Below, one piece after another: positions 23,901 through 37,614 of a stretch of 64,000 bases of DNA. A model generated the notes under the pieces. The model was not told the DNA's origin, made no database searches, and saw nothing but the letters and a program-made list of their open reading frames with translations. Made by a program: the position numbers and the translations under genes. Each line of letters begins with the position of its first letter. The stretch's first letter is position 1. The DNA is from Branchiostoma floridae (lineage: Eukaryota; Chordata; Leptocardii; Amphioxiformes; Branchiostomatidae). The DNA lies in the NCBI RefSeq assembly GCF_000003815.2, contig NC_049980.1, forward strand, positions 15,677,993 to 15,741,992, read 5' to 3'.

Positions 23901-26474
23901 ATGTAACTGAGAAAGAGGGAAGAGAGTAAGGGGTGTATTTTATTAAAGACTGAAAGAGAATAAGTCAAGAATGGATCAAAGGATCATCATGATTTTTGGT
24001 ATGCTGATAGCTTAAGTAATACTTGATACAATTTGATATCGATGAATGGTAACCTGGGATCTAATTTGCATAATCAATGTTGAAATTTTATAAACCAACT
24101 CCAAGCATATGATTATAAAGAAAATGAAATGAGTAACACATTTGTCTACAGACATCATTCTACATATTAACAAACCTTGTTATTTGGCAAAGGTATGTGT
24201 TCGTGGAACTCTAGTTGTTTATCCCCTGTGGCTGTCGCCAAGTTAGAGTGATAAACGGTGTAAATAACGTTCTTGATGTTTGGGTGGCTAACAGCTTTTG
24301 ACTAGCCTGCATTGATGAGGTTCTGTTGTATCTGACTTAACTTGTAGACAATGGCGACAAGAAGAAGCTTGAGGATGCTGATGAGATGGACCCCAATGTC
24401 ATGGCATCTGCCTTCTTGGGACCCAACTTATGGGATAATGTGGATGACTTCAAGGTAAGTTCAGTCTTTGATGTGTGTGTCTCAGTGGAGGGTTGACATG
24501 TATTTAATATCAATGAACAGTGGGACTGCAGCACGCTTGACTCAGGTCCAGAAGGTCCTCAGTTCGAACCCCGCCTGTCACCGATCTTGTGCCCTTAGGA
24601 AAGGCACTTAGTCCACAGCAAGTAAATTTTATGGATGACATCCACGCGCTCATTAATTTTCGCCTGATTTCAGAAAAAAGCAAGATTTTTTTTCTTCTTC
24701 AGGGAAGGCCGGATAGACGAAAATGGGTAACGGTTGTGTTGTAACCTAATCATTGAATGTAGAATTGACACTGGAGACTCTGTAGCATTGACTGACATTG
24801 CAGAGGTGCAACTTGATAGATAGTTGTAAAAGTGGCACAACTATGAAGCTATGAGTGTAGTTGCCAACATGGTGAGTGATACCAGTCTACCACACTAGTG
24901 TCACTTTAACTACACTGGTGCACTTCTTAAATACAGGAATGAATGCCTTGTTGGCTGTGATGCCAAATTTTGTCTCTTCAAGTCTTGTTACAACGTCTAT
25001 TTTGAAAATTTGCCATCTTGTTTTTTTTTACCCATCTTGTTTTTTTTTTGCCCTATCTCATTATTTTTGCAGTCTGCAGAGGATGTCATCCATAAAATTT
25101 ACTTGCTGTTGGTAGCCTCAAAACGAAAGAAGAACTGATCTGATTCCTACAAGTACCTCAATGGAGGAAATTAAAAAGAGTAGCTCAAGATTTCCTTGCA
25201 TTTTGAGCTTGTATACTGACCATGTTGTCTGTCCTTTTCCAATCTATCAGAAAAGTGCCTTTTTCAACTTAAACGTTCAGCTGAGCATAATGCAGCATTT
25301 TCGAGCAGTAAATAACTTGCCACAAAGAAACACAATAGAGTTGATATCACAAAGGTAGCACAAGTATATTGTAAAAGATGTGACGCTAAGGTCTCTTTTC
25401 ATTCTCAGGACTTCAAGCTGGAGGCTATCGACCTGGATGACTTCTTCGCAGAAGCTGGGATCCTTGTTCCACAGGACGTCCCGGTGGGCGACCCCAGTAC
25501 TGCAGGGTTACCGCAGATCCCTGACCCTAAATCTCCAGAACCTGCAGCTTCAACATCATTCTCCCCGTCTCCACTGGAGGCTACAACAAGTACATGTAAG
25601 TGTTGATCATTTTATTTTACATTTCTGTTGGAGAGATTGTCAGAAAGCAAGTACTGCTTATTTAATGCCCTCTCCTCTTACAAACTTGGGACAGTAAAAT
25701 AATTTCAGCGAAATCCACAAATTAACTTGTCAAACTTTGATTCTGATCTGAACAAATAATAGATTTACCAGCTACAGGTACAGCTTAAGAAAGCAAATAT
25801 CCCTGTACAAGAAGAGAACCATGTCAAAAATGAAATAGTTGACAGCATTCTAGAATCTAGAGGGTTACTTTGCAACTCTTTTGTAATTTCTCAATTGATA
25901 AACTTGTTGTTATACTATATGTAGTTTGGAAGTCAAAGTTTTCATTTGTCTGTAAGTAAACTGTTTTAGAAGATGGTGATGGTTGTGAATTGTCAACAAT
26001 CACATTATTATATTCCTATCTTCTGCAGCCATCAGCAGCCCCGAGCCAGTATTGTCTCCGGGTGTCTCCCCTCCCCACATCAGTATGGAGGAGGTGATTC
26101 CAGAGGTGGAGTACGACGTCTCGCCAACTGATGTGGCCCTTGCCTCCATCCCAGGAAAGGAAGAGTTCAATCCTCGCAAACGAGCCTTCAGTGAGGAGGA
26201 ACTCAGGCCACAGCCCATGATCAAAAAGTCACGCAAGATATTTGTTCCTGAGGACTTGAAGGACGACAAGTACTGGGAGCGCCGCAAGAAGAACAACGTG
26301 GCGGCCAAGAGATCACGGGATGCAAGGCGGATCAAGGAGAACCAAGTGGCACTGCGAGCATCTTTCCTGGAGAAAGAGAATGCTACCTTGAAGGAGGAGT
26401 TGCTGAAGGCTAAGGAGGAAAATGTGATCCTGTCCAAGAAACTTTTGAAGTATGAACAACAGAACAGAGTCTGA
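20942..26474 (+). CDS. HLF/TEF/DBP: PAR-domain bZIP transcription factor (TEF/HLF/DBP type), 4 exons
   Basis: Exons 20942-21035, 24348-24454, 25409-25595 and 26029-26474 join in frame to 277 residues; human HLF has 295. Exon 2 ends with the conserved [10 protein letters not shown] block. Exon 3 continues the acidic activation region ([15 protein letters not shown]). Exon 4 holds the PAR segment (about 176-213, with [11 protein letters not shown] and [19 protein letters not shown]), then the basic region (about 214-237, [13 protein letters not shown]) and a leucine zipper to about residue 271. The family binds TTAYRTAA sites as dimers and drives circadian and detoxification outputs in vertebrates. 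Similarity is spread over the vertebrate paralogues, as expected of a pre-duplication gene, so no single vertebrate symbol is assigned. Intron 1 (3.3 kb) is full of repeats. Confidence 0.95.
21528..22110 (+). repeat. Two tandem partial copies of a dispersed repeat in PAR-bZIP intron 1
   Basis: Copy 1 starts at about 21528 (ACCTTTGCCAGAATGGCTAA). It continues with CATAACTCGAGA, GATGCAGCTG, a TTTGGTGGGTGGGTAGGGGT block, then CCTAGCGGCTT and GGTACTGCAGC. Copy 2 begins near 21860 at the CATAACTCGAGA block. Related copies lie at 23274-24200 and, reversed, at 28598-28790. Confidence 0.75.
22427..22800 (+). pseudogene. Non-LTR retrotransposon remnant (reverse transcriptase C-terminal part)
   Basis: The first frame (to 22618) encodes [20 protein letters not shown] followed by EIWG, the typical end of the LINE reverse-transcriptase domain. 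After a stop and a +1 frameshift the next frame reads [14 protein letters not shown], the element of this protein that normally follows. No full frame survives, so it is a dead 3' fragment. Confidence 0.75.
23274..24200 (+). mobile_element. About 920-bp repeat element in PAR-bZIP intron 1
   Basis: It starts with ACCTTTGCCA and ends with the inverse TGGCAAAGGT. The left 190 bp match the copies at 21528-22110. The rest consists of three diverged units of about 230 bp with CATGTTGACGGATC, CATAATGAGATAC and AATTATGCAAATCAACAGCT. It looks like a full-length member of this family. Confidence 0.65.
24530..24625 (+). repeat. tRNA-derived SINE fragment
   Basis: A B-box-like CAGTTCGAACCCC is followed by the tail GTGCCCTTAGGAAAGGCACTT common in invertebrate SINEs. 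It lies in PAR-bZIP intron 2. The 5' tRNA half is too diverged for a tRNA gene. Confidence 0.55.
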
Positions 26475-27957
26475 GAAACATGATGATGATGGTGGAGCCA
26501 GGGAAATCAAACAGCTTAGCAAAGTAACTGTACTGTACATACTGTGTTTTTGTTTGCAGGCAATTAAATTCAGTTATCTGTTTTAGGTTTGTTATTGTTT
26601 GCAATTGTTATTTGCTCAAAAGTCGATGGGAGATGGTTAAGAGTAGTATCAAAACCCACTAGCACTGCTTACATCCTGTATTGTTTTTCTTCGTCCTCTT
26701 TTTAATGTAGACCATACCTTTTAACTCCACGTGGCTATTTTTGGTCAGGGATGTCAAAAACGCACAAACTCAACTGATACAGAGTTACAAAGAGTTGATT
26801 AGGGTGAGACTTGAGAGAATCTATATATGGTACATTCTTGTTTAAAGTTGGTCCTGCCATGAAGTATTGTGGCTCAGGTGTAGATAAGGAGATCTAGTGA
26901 AGTTAAAATTGAATGGGTGCACATTTTTAGTAGGATACATCAGATAGTACTCAGCACCTAGAAATTTATTAAAATGATAAGTTACCTAGAAAAGGCTAGA
27001 GGTAGATGACATGAGTTTGGGGTTTCTATGCATGGAATACTAGTGTGGAAAAATAGTGTGATCATATGCAAATTAGATTATTGCAAGGTATCTTCTGATG
27101 TTCTGATCTATCGTGGCTGGTGTGTGTGTGAAAACTTGTACATTACATTTGTTATTACTCCGTCAAGTTTTCTTGTTACAGGTTTAAAGAAAAAGTTGTA
27201 ACCGTTAGCCACATTAGCAGAAAAGATGCTTTGCTCTCTCCCCTTCAACCTTTTATAGGTAAAAATTGGTACATTTTGTAATTTCACATTTATTTCTATC
27301 AAATTGAACTTCATCAGGTATTGTTAAGAAATCGATACTTCAGCATCTATGTTGGTTGTTGCTGTATGTTTTCACATTCATCTTTTTAAAGTACACTGTA
27401 CACCCCATTCCAGATGTTATATGTAACGTTATAGGGTGGTCTACTGCAACAAAAGTAATGTTAGGCATTTAGGTTATGTTTAAGTTTCCACTATTTTACT
27501 TTTTCTAGTTTTAGACATTTACTTTATAGGATAGCTTTCAATTTTGTGTATTCAATTGTTTGTAAAAGTGGGTGTGAATTCCTCTGGTGGTATTGGAAAG
27601 GGTTGGTCTGAGAGTTGGTATAGTTCCATGACCACTATTATCCCCGTTTATTTCCTTCTCCATCACATGTCATAATCAAGCTTCATACTGTCCCTTTAAT
27701 GTCTATGTGACTAGAGAAATGTCACTTCTGTTTTATTAAATGCCCTTAGCAAGCACACTCATGTAATTAATGGCAAAGGGTACGCTGTAGCTAAAATGTT
27801 CTGTAAAAGATGGTCATGATGTTAGAGGGCTATCCATAATTTAGGATACGGAATTCACCCAGTCACCAGTTATTTACAGCGCTCGTGTTGTACAACTGCT
27901 GGTGTTATATTGCGTCATCCTTCTGTGGAGGATATGGATCAAATGAAGTCCTCTTTT
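26475..27957 (+). other. Downstream and probable 3' untranslated region of the PAR-bZIP gene
   Basis: AT-rich DNA without exons. ATTAAA at about 26564 is a possible early poly(A) signal; others further on cannot be ranked. Confidence 0.35.
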
Positions 27958-28057
27958 NNNNNNNNNNNNNNNNNNNNNNNNNNNNNNNNNNNNNNNNNNN
28001 NNNNNNNNNNNNNNNNNNNNNNNNNNNNNNNNNNNNNNNNNNNNNNNNNNNNNNNNN
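27958..28057. other. Assembly gap, 100 N
   Basis: Exactly 100 undetermined bases, probably a placeholder of unknown true length. Reading frames crossing it are meaningless. Confidence 0.98.
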
Positions 28058-28597
28058 GATGCCAAGAGAGCTATCCTGACTTGAGGATATATATAAGGTG
28101 TTTTCCACCCGGATGCCCTGTTATCAGTTGTTCAGTGTGCTCTTCATATAATAGGGCCATCCTCTATGTCATGGATATGGTGATATTCCACCCTAAGTTT
28201 CTCTGCCTTCCGCTGTCTTACAATGTTGTGTTGTATTACTGGTGGACAATGCTTGGAAGATCATTTTTATGTATGATGAACATGACCTTAGAAAACTGGA
28301 CATTCAGCAAGTTGTTGTCTTCTCTGTGTACAAATAGCAAATATGAAAATCTATCCAGTTATGCTGTTGACCTACATCTACACCCACACCACAGATGCTC
28401 CATCATGGCACAGCTGAAAACCTTGGCAAAGGCAATAATTTACCAGAGAGCCAATCCCCCAAACTTAAAATTTCATCTTATTTTGGCCAATTCCCCTGGC
28501 AAGTATTCTCCCCTTACCCAGTAGTCTACCTCAGTGATGAAGTGTTGGGACAGGTGCGAGAAATTACTAACTCCCAAAAATCGTGACCATAGCTTGT

Positions 28598-28790
28598 TCA
28601 GAACATGATAGCAAATCCGGAAGTTACTCTGCAGTACCAAGGGAAGCCACGAGGGGAATCAAAATCTAATCATTTCCAGCTTTCAACACACCCTACCAAC
28701 GCACCAAGTATGAAACCAATCCACCCAGCCGTTCTGGAGTTATCTTGTTCCCACTGGCACACACACCAATGCTACTGGCTCGTTCTCATT
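28598..28790 (-). repeat. Reverse-oriented copy of the intron 1 repeat family
   Basis: On the minus strand it carries GGCTTCCCTTGGTACTGCAG and the GGGTGGATTGG region of the copies at 21528-22110 and 23274-24200, in the same order and more diverged. Confidence 0.6.
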
Positions 28791-29054
28791 TAAATGTCGA
28801 AATGCTGTCGCAAATTATAGACAACATCACTGGTTCCTTCCTTTTTCCACAACCCCTGTAATGTTTTACAAAAAATGTGCAACAACATTCGTATCGGTAG
28901 CCAACTATAGTAGCCAAAAATGTAACAATACAGTTCCCAGAATGATTGTTCGGCAGGTAAAACCTGCTACCCAGGCCCTTTGCCGATCACGACAGATCGC
29001 TACTGTCACTGATCTTGAAGGCTGTGAGGTGGTTTATGCCTGTCGCCAGATTCT

Positions 29055-29430
29055 GTAACAAACGTTACCACCACGAGGACGATGGTTGCCATGGTTATAT
29101 CATCCACGCATAAGACTAGAAATGACCGTTTTTGTGACGCTGTAGTTTTTCTGGCTTTCTAAAGGAACAATAAATGTTTGTCGACTCATTTATATCCCAT
29201 CTTGCTTAACAAAATGTTGTACAGAAATGACTGTAACAAACGTTACCATTGTTCGATGCTCTCTAAGCTTTCTACTTAACCTGGTGTAAAAAAGCTGCCC
29301 ACTTTTCAAATGCCCCTAGGGATGTCCACTTATACCTAAATGATGTCGTCAATAAGGTGCTTCCTTTCGAAGAAAACAGGGTAAAGTCTACTGTTGTAAC
29401 AAACGTTACCGGTAACGTTTGTTACCTGCC
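29055..29430. repeat. Repeated GTAACAAACGTTACC motif, once as a 30-bp palindrome
   Basis: GTAACAAACGTTACC occurs at about 29056, 29232 and 29397. At the last place it is followed directly by its inverse GGTAACGTTTGTTAC, giving a perfect 30-bp palindrome. Confidence 0.75.
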
Positions 29431-31851
29431 CTGTAATGCATTACCAATAGGACCGAAAATAATAAGTTGCCATTTTCTGGCTATGGTTAAAAGAGGATTT
29501 TTCCTAAGCAACCACGTAGTTTTCACTAAAAATAAAGCCAATTTATTTTTCGACCAAAAAAAATGCCATTTTCGACATTTCAATGAGAACGAGTGTACTG
29601 AAAGTCTAATACCACATAGACCTTGTACGTGCCTAATGCACTGCTTGTGCTCTCACGAGAGAATATTTGGCAATGACAGTTTGAAAAGGGTCTACTGACT
29701 GAAGCATTGAATGATATAAGATCAAGTGGTTCAAATTACACTAAATTTGCAATATAAAACTCAACAAATTAACCATGGACTAGTATCCACCTGAATACTT
29801 TAATCCCATCTGAATTATATGTGTGTATAAACTGAAGCACCACCTCACATGCACAAATGTGTCATGTGATCATCCTATCACCTTACAGCTTTCTTCCTTT
29901 CCACTGAAAGAATTCCATGACAAAAAGGAGCAGCTTTTGAACTGTAGCTAGCATTTCTACTGGATGTACAGGATGAGGTGCACAATCACTACTTACTACA
30001 GTACGTTTCAAAGGTACTACATAAGACACTACCTGAACCAACATTGCAAGTTATATTGAAGAGATTCTTGGCCTGATATGACCTACACAGTCACAACACA
30101 CTGTTAGTTGTAAATGTACTTCTGTTAAAGAAACAGTTCAACACAGTATACATCCCCCACACTAGGTAAACTACTGCAGGATCAGCAAACAGCGATGTGA
30201 CATTGATTGACTGAAAACTACAAGCTACGTACTTTCTTATCACATGTACTGATACAAACAACCCTAGTTTACAATATGTCATTTCTGTAGCCAATCATCA
30301 AGACTAGATTAGGCCACATTGATGTGATTATATGGATGATAACTCCCCTGGGAATCCCAATACTGAAGTGTGTGAATTAAAAAAAAGTTCGGCCCCAAAA
30401 AATTATGAAATTGAAGTATTCATGTCCGTTGAACAAATGCCCAAACACACAGAATATGGAATATCAAAAAGAGTAATTTTTGTTTTTTTACATCTTATTT
30501 GAACTTGGAATTGACATTTTCATCATATGGCATATATTTGCTTCTTTGGAAGCTGCTTTGTATGATTTACCGATTTAGAGCATGGTTGAAAACGTTTTGG
30601 AAATGGCCGAAACTTGATGTGTTCGTGGATGTCATCTATATAGTCAAATCAACATGGCCGTACTACATTGACAAAGGGTATATTTACTATACATTGTTAC
30701 ATGCCTGTTGGTGTTGGTTGTAAGTGGAACTGCATACAAATATCTGATGTCAAATTTTGCAAGTAAATGAGAACATACAGTTAAATATCATGGTTAAACA
30801 TTTGCCTTTACAAATTGCATCTAGTAAGCACATGTACATATAAAGATTATATACACATCTGAAGTCCCAGGGCACCATAGAACTATCATACAACAGAAAC
30901 ATTTGTTCAGTCACATTTTCACTGTCAAAAGACACGCAAACAACACATCTCACACAACAGGTAGATACAATACGATGAGAATATTTTTCTACAAGCTTCG
31001 GTCTGAGCCAGTGAATACAACACTATATCCTAAAACATTTTGTTTCTCAGTATGCTCATTAACCTATGAACATCTTTCAGTAGCATGTGGAGTAAAATAC
31101 AGTGTAGTCCTGCACTTTGACATACATGTCACCATTGAAAGCTTCCGTGTCTGCTGGAGGCAAGAATGTGCCACTTAAATTTTCTGCAGCAGAGCCACCT
31201 CTTGCAAATGGCTGAATCAACCTTCACACCAATATGTGGAACATTTTACAACATCACATTCCTGTGCCTCCTAGAGGAAGGGCACAAGATGTATATTTGC
31301 ATTCAACTTGAAGATTGTGGTTCTGTTTCATCAAAATACACATGTTGAAAAGCAAGGACCAGCAAATGTACCTTATTTCTCAGAATTTTACACGAACACA
31401 AAAATATATAGCAATGGGGTGAAAACATAAAAACTTATCTTAAAACACCTCTTTTGGGGAAATGACTGTACCCTGTGGTCAAACTGTTCTGTAGGTTACT
31501 TACAGTACTGGCCTTGTTTTGCAGTTAAATTTCTAGGACCCTATTGCCCTTTTCATCCACTCCCATGCATATCCAGGTGTACATTTCTCTCTAGCCAAAA
31601 TTTGGAATGAGGGGAAATCACTAAAATGTTTGATTTGTGTGGCCTAAAATCTACAAAAAAAAAACTTTCATCGCTTCAAAATTCATTACTTGACCTGTAA
31701 GCGTCTTATTGCTCATCAAGAAGACCAATTTTAGCAAAAAGAAAGTCTAAAAAAATCAGCTTGGAACTTTAATGTTCGACTGCCACATAATTCTAGCAAC
31801 ATTGTTGAGGACCTTATTCCACCCACTACTAAGGAGTGCAAAGAGAGCCCA

Positions 31852-34800
31852 CTATGCATTAACGTTACGTAGTCGCACATCACTCTCATCCTTCTCCACG
31901 CCCTTCTCATTGGTAGCACTGTTGGACTTCTTCTTACTGTAAGGAAGAAAAAACTGTGAGTCTCATCTGATTAAATCATTTAAAACATCTACATAGAAAC
32001 TTGATGCAAATTATAACTGGAAAAACATACAACATCCTCACTCATAACCATCATATTGTTTCAGCTATTGTAGGTCCAAGTCTTGAGCTATACTTCCTTC
32101 AGTTAAACACTGCTCTCTTTCTGGAATACCTTGTACCCATGAAAGACAAGGCAAATGAGATTTTTCAAGGTTGAATAAAGGTTGGAAAAAAATTATTGAT
32201 GTTTTCCTCAATATTGAACATAGTCCTTCATATCAAGTGTGTGCAAATGAAAGAAACAAACATGAGATGTACTTACACAGGAGCATCATCATCATCATCT
32301 GTAAATGAAAAAGACAAATAGAAAATCAGGATTGCTCAATGCTGCATTTGTCTCTATAGCAACCAACAGTACATTTAAACCGTGGCATGCATCACTAATT
32401 TGAAAATACATTAGAAAACTACTAGTATGTTAAAAATCATCAGTTTCATTTCAACTATGTACATCAACATCTGCAGCACACATTATCTACTAGGCTACTG
32501 ATGTGTACCTCATAACATGTATGTACATTACATTCAAATCATACACATGCAATTCATAAGTCTGTTCATACAAATGTAGGTAGTGAGAATAGACAGAAGC
32601 CGACAACTAGAAATGCATACAGAAGATGAACATGAACAGTGGATGGTTTTTGCTGTTGCTTGCACAGAAAAACATCAATAGTGGATCAGTTGAAGAAGAT
32701 ATAAGTACCAAGCTACCTTTGTGCCTCTTTCCTACCAGTCTATGGTGATATCAAAAACCTTGTACTTTTTTTCCCTACCAGTCTATGGTAAAATCAAAAA
32801 GAATTGTACTTCTTTCCTACCAGTGTATGGTAACATAAAAAAACTGACTTCTGGCTGTATTGGTAAGTGTTAAAGCAAACCAGTAATATGTCATATTTCC
32901 TTAGTCAAATAGTCAATACACAACTTAGGCAGCAGAACATTAGTAAAACTGCTTAATCAACTAGTATTTGAGAGCAATTACTATTCAAAATTTAAGTAAA
33001 CTTAAAACAATGCAAAGAAAAGTGGAGCCAGTTTACAGATTAGGACATTTAGGGAATGTATATGCTATTCTAATAAGAGATGGTGTATGTATGTATGAGA
33101 ACTGCAATCAGTCCATCTCCAGCAGGCAGAAATGTGTATGTGACAGCATGCTGAAAGAAGACATCACCTTGACCAAGGAAAACGAGATGTGAGACCAGTG
33201 CTTTCCTTATTTTCTGGTCTATCTCTACTACTGCGGGACGCAGGGGCACCCAGGGGAGCTGACCATGTAGAAAACGATAATAGAACAGAATAGTTGTATA
33301 TGAAATGTTCCAAGTCAAAGCAAACCCCACGGTAGACAGTACAAATATAGACTCAAACTTTTTAACATCCCAAAGCCACAATGTTTTGGCACATTTAACA
33401 TATGCACATATGCCAGGTGTTTGTATCATGTCACCTTGTGCCATATATCCTTCTGTACTCCCTGTCACCTTTGGGGTTCACTTGGAGAAGCATAACAATA
33501 AATAAGGAAAAAGACAAAGAAACACTACTGTACACAAAAGAAACAAGAGAAAAGAACATGATATATGACAAGAGAGGCAGTATCTTTAAGCCAAGAAAGT
33601 AATTGTGGAGGAGTAAAGAACAAGAATCTTATGTAAATAGTATCTAGGTCTTATAAACCAAGTCTTCTCCTTACCATCGTCAGCTGTGTCATCTGAGTCA
33701 GACTTCCTTTTCTCGAAGTAGAAGATAATGGCCACCAGGATGACAACCTCAGCCAGAATGCCTAGGAAGGGCCACAAAGCTGCCAGGCGGTCTGTAACAC
33801 AAACACAAAATGCTACATTTGACTTCAGTCAAATTCCCCACACTTTCAACATACACAATCTGGCAATAAAGCAGTTTGCCACTATATGCTACAAAATACA
33901 CAATACAAAAGGAATAAGAGTGATTGACATACCTTTTACCCTCAGCAGAACATCCAAGGTAGTAGCACCAATGCTGTTTTCAGCACTGCAAGTGTAGGTT
34001 GCCCTGTCCCCCATCTCTAAGTTGGTGATTACAAGGTTTGCTGCACCATCATCATCCATGAAATAGCTCATTCTGCAGGCATGATGAACAAAGATGTACA
34101 TTGTAAAATGATAACATAATGAAGACTAAGCAGCTGTGTATTGAATAGATGAATGACGGGACTTTGGGTAGAATCTCAGGGCAACTGCACTCGACACCAC
34201 ATGCATCTTCAACCAAGCACACTTGGTCATCACAACACAGTCTTTATGATAAGTATACATGTAATGGGTTTGTTACTTTGTTTAACCTCCTCATGGTATA
34301 CAACACCAGCTTTGTGTAAACCTGATACAGCTTTGAATAAGAATGGAGGGTTCTTTAACATGCTTCTTGTGTGGCTCTCCTCCAACATGGGACCTCCATT
34401 TACAGCCCTTAGCCAAAGCTAGGTGCTAGGTACTAGGCCTTTCCCAAGCTAGGGTTTAACATCAAGACCTACCAGGGATTCAAACTCAGCACCTCCCTGT
34501 TCTGAGACAACAACCCTAACCACAGTGCCACCGTGACCCCATTGGGACACTACAATTATAACTGCAGCACACATGTACAGCACATCATCATCATCATCAT
34601 CATTGTGCATGCATATTGGCCTGAATGACATATCTAAAACATCAAGTTGTCACGTACAGGTTTTTGAGTAACATTGTCTTGGAACATTTTGATTCACTAG
34701 GAAGACAGCAATGGATTATGCTGCATAGCTTTACTGTTCCTGGACCCCTTTCCAATGAGTATGCACTAAGACCAGGAGCATGGTCAATAAACACTTGACC

Positions 34801-37563
34801 ATGCACATAGAGCAAGTACCGGGACAAACTACATGATTTTTATGCCTCCCATGAGACCTAACCTGGAGCTCATGTTGGCCAGTTCTTCGTCATCCTTGAT
34901 CCACTTGACAGTTGGAGTGGGGTAGCCTTCAGCAGTGCACTTCAGAGTCACTGTTTCACCTTCCTGGTACTTCACGGACTTCCTGAAATGGGAGGTGATC
35001 CTTGGGGCCGCTATGGACACAGGAAGAGTTATATTAGCATAGGGACATCACATTTCACCAGGAGTTTCGCAACCCCAGACCCTACTGAAGACATGGAAAC
35101 ACCAAATCATGAAAGAATGAAAGAAAAAAGACAGTAGCAAAGCCTGAGGCTCTGGACTGTGCATGGAAGAATCTAACACAGAGGAGAAGGGACCAGCTGC
35201 TGGCCTAGGCACTGAAGCAAGTATGCAGGAAAAGTTATAGTCAAGTATAGCCTATGTACAGTCTGGCTTCTGGTAAGCTGAGATAGTGCACTCAACTCAG
35301 AAAACCATGATCACTAACCCTGTTTTTTTATACTCAAGCAAATCATTACCACCTCAGCAAGGAGGGGCTTCATGCAATCACTCAACATGGTTGTAACATC
35401 AGTAACATCAGTTACAATGGACATAAATGTGCTTTGAATTCATGATTGTCTACAATCAGCATTTTCAGAGATGCATGCATTCATTTTTTTCATTGAATCC
35501 ATTTTTCCACATGGGTGAAGAGAGTCATACATGTAAGACACGCTTGGGAATAAAGGAATTGGTTTGGGCCACACGGTGTCAATAGCTTACCATACACGGT
35601 GATGTCTCTGCTGTCGGTGACAGTGGCTCCGGTACTGGTCACAGTGAAGGTCACAGTGCAGGTGTACACTCCACCATCGGTCCCACTCGCTAACCTGATC
35701 TTGAGATAGTAGTTGGGCTGTGCAGTGCCTATGAAGGCAAAACAAAAGAAATTTACCACTGTCACAGAGACATACATACATTATCTAACAGTTTAATCTC
35801 ATTGGACATTCTGGTGACATCTGTCACTTTTCTTCAGAGTCACTGGAATGAACTGGAAGAAGCAGTGAACATCATGTAAAAGTTAAACGTAATTGCTGTA
35901 TATAAATGTCACTATGTCAATCATGTTTAATACATGCAGTATTATCACAAACACCGACACATCTTCTGAACCAATTTTATAGGACACAAATTGTCTATTA
36001 CAGCAGTTACACACATCTTATGTTTGAGATATAGTCATTGTTCTTTTCTGCTATATCTTTGTGACACCATAAATTATTCAAACATTTTCACAGCACAGCT
36101 GCAACCACCTCAGACTCAGTGACTGGTGTGAATATCAACATGTCATCTTCAGGTAAATGCATAACGTTGGGTAAAGACCTCCAGGTATGATGCTGTTGTG
36201 TCATGCCATGGGGCGGTTATACCACCAAATACAAATACAGATTCATAACTCTTGGACATCTTATCAGAACCACTTACTGCCATCATCCTTCACAGCAACT
36301 CCATTCCTTGTCCAAGCAACGCTGGTCACTGTCAAGTCGCTCCCGGGGTTGCTGACCTCACAGCCCAGCTCCAGGGGTCCTATCTTTGTCAGGTTTGTAT
36401 CAGCTGTCTGGTTGATGAGGACCTCTGGGGAAGCAGATGAAGTAATGCATGAAGCTGTCTATACCAAAAAAGTACATTAACTAACACTTCATGGGCCTTG
36501 ATGATAGTGTTTGATACAGGTGATTTTGACCGATTCACAACTGGGAGAGACATCTCAAGAAAAATGAAGGTAATCGTGCTTGTGAAGACTTACTTGCCAG
36601 GATATTGAGATTTGCTTGTGCTGAAATCCATTTTGTAGGCTCTGTCGTTGGGTTACTGCCACGGGTGGGGTCATTTGATGCATAACACTTGTACTGGCCA
36701 GTGTCACCAACCACCAAGTCATCAATGCTGCAGGAGAGGATGGACATGTCATGAATACCAATATGATATATATCTTTCACTTCAGGTGTTAAATTTTGCA
36801 TTTGGCAAAACAAACCAGTATAAGTTTAACACCATCTTTAGGCGCAGTTGGAATTACAAATTATCTAACATAACAACTATAAGAGGTTGCAGTTATAAGC
36901 CTAGCTTTAAACAAAAACTTGCAGCCAGTATATCTCCACGACCCATCTCTCTGTCCCGGGACAGAAATGTGCTTGTTGGGTGGACAAAAATTTCTGTCTG
37001 AAAAATTTGAACTCCATGACATGAAATTGATGAAAATGTATTTTTGCAAGCATAACATGATAGATTTAACAACAAAAAGTAACAACATGGAATCCCAAAC
37101 AATGAGTGGGACTGAAAGAATTTAAAGCTCGACACAGCCGTGGATGTACATAGATACAAATCGAATTAACAGACTTACCTGAAATTACTTTTTGCAGCCC
37201 CAGTAGTGGTGACAGTTGCAAAAGTGAAGCGGCTGTCAGACCCGTCATTTATAGGCCCCACAGATCCGCCTGATGACCTCACCCACACAATCTCCACGTC
37301 GTCATCACCACCAGTTTTCTGGGCCTCACAGGAAAACTGCACACTGCCATCCTCAAATGAAGTGGTACCCTGTGGCTCCATGGTGAACTCAACTGGAAAA
37401 AAAATAATGGGAGAAAAGGACAATTAGAGAAAGCACACTTCAGCCCTCTACCTATATTACTTTGCAGCATTACTAGTCCCACAGACAACAATATCAGCCC
37501 GAAGAATGTACTCTTATGTCAATTTTGCAATGAGAATAGGTACTTCCTGAAGCATATACACAT

Positions 37564-37614
<51 letters not shown>

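Larger units (their letters stand above)
28058..31851. other. Intergenic region between the 3' ends of the PAR-bZIP and basigin-like genes
   Basis: The two genes converge here. Apart from the repeats at 28598-28790 and 29055-29430 I see no exon. Part of the right side should be the 3' untranslated region of the basigin-like gene, but no poly(A) site can be fixed. Confidence 0.4.

Noticed and set aside
27910-28524. 204-codon plus-strand frame across the 100-N gap
   Set aside because: It is opened by the gap, and the remaining part has no splice support or recognisable protein.
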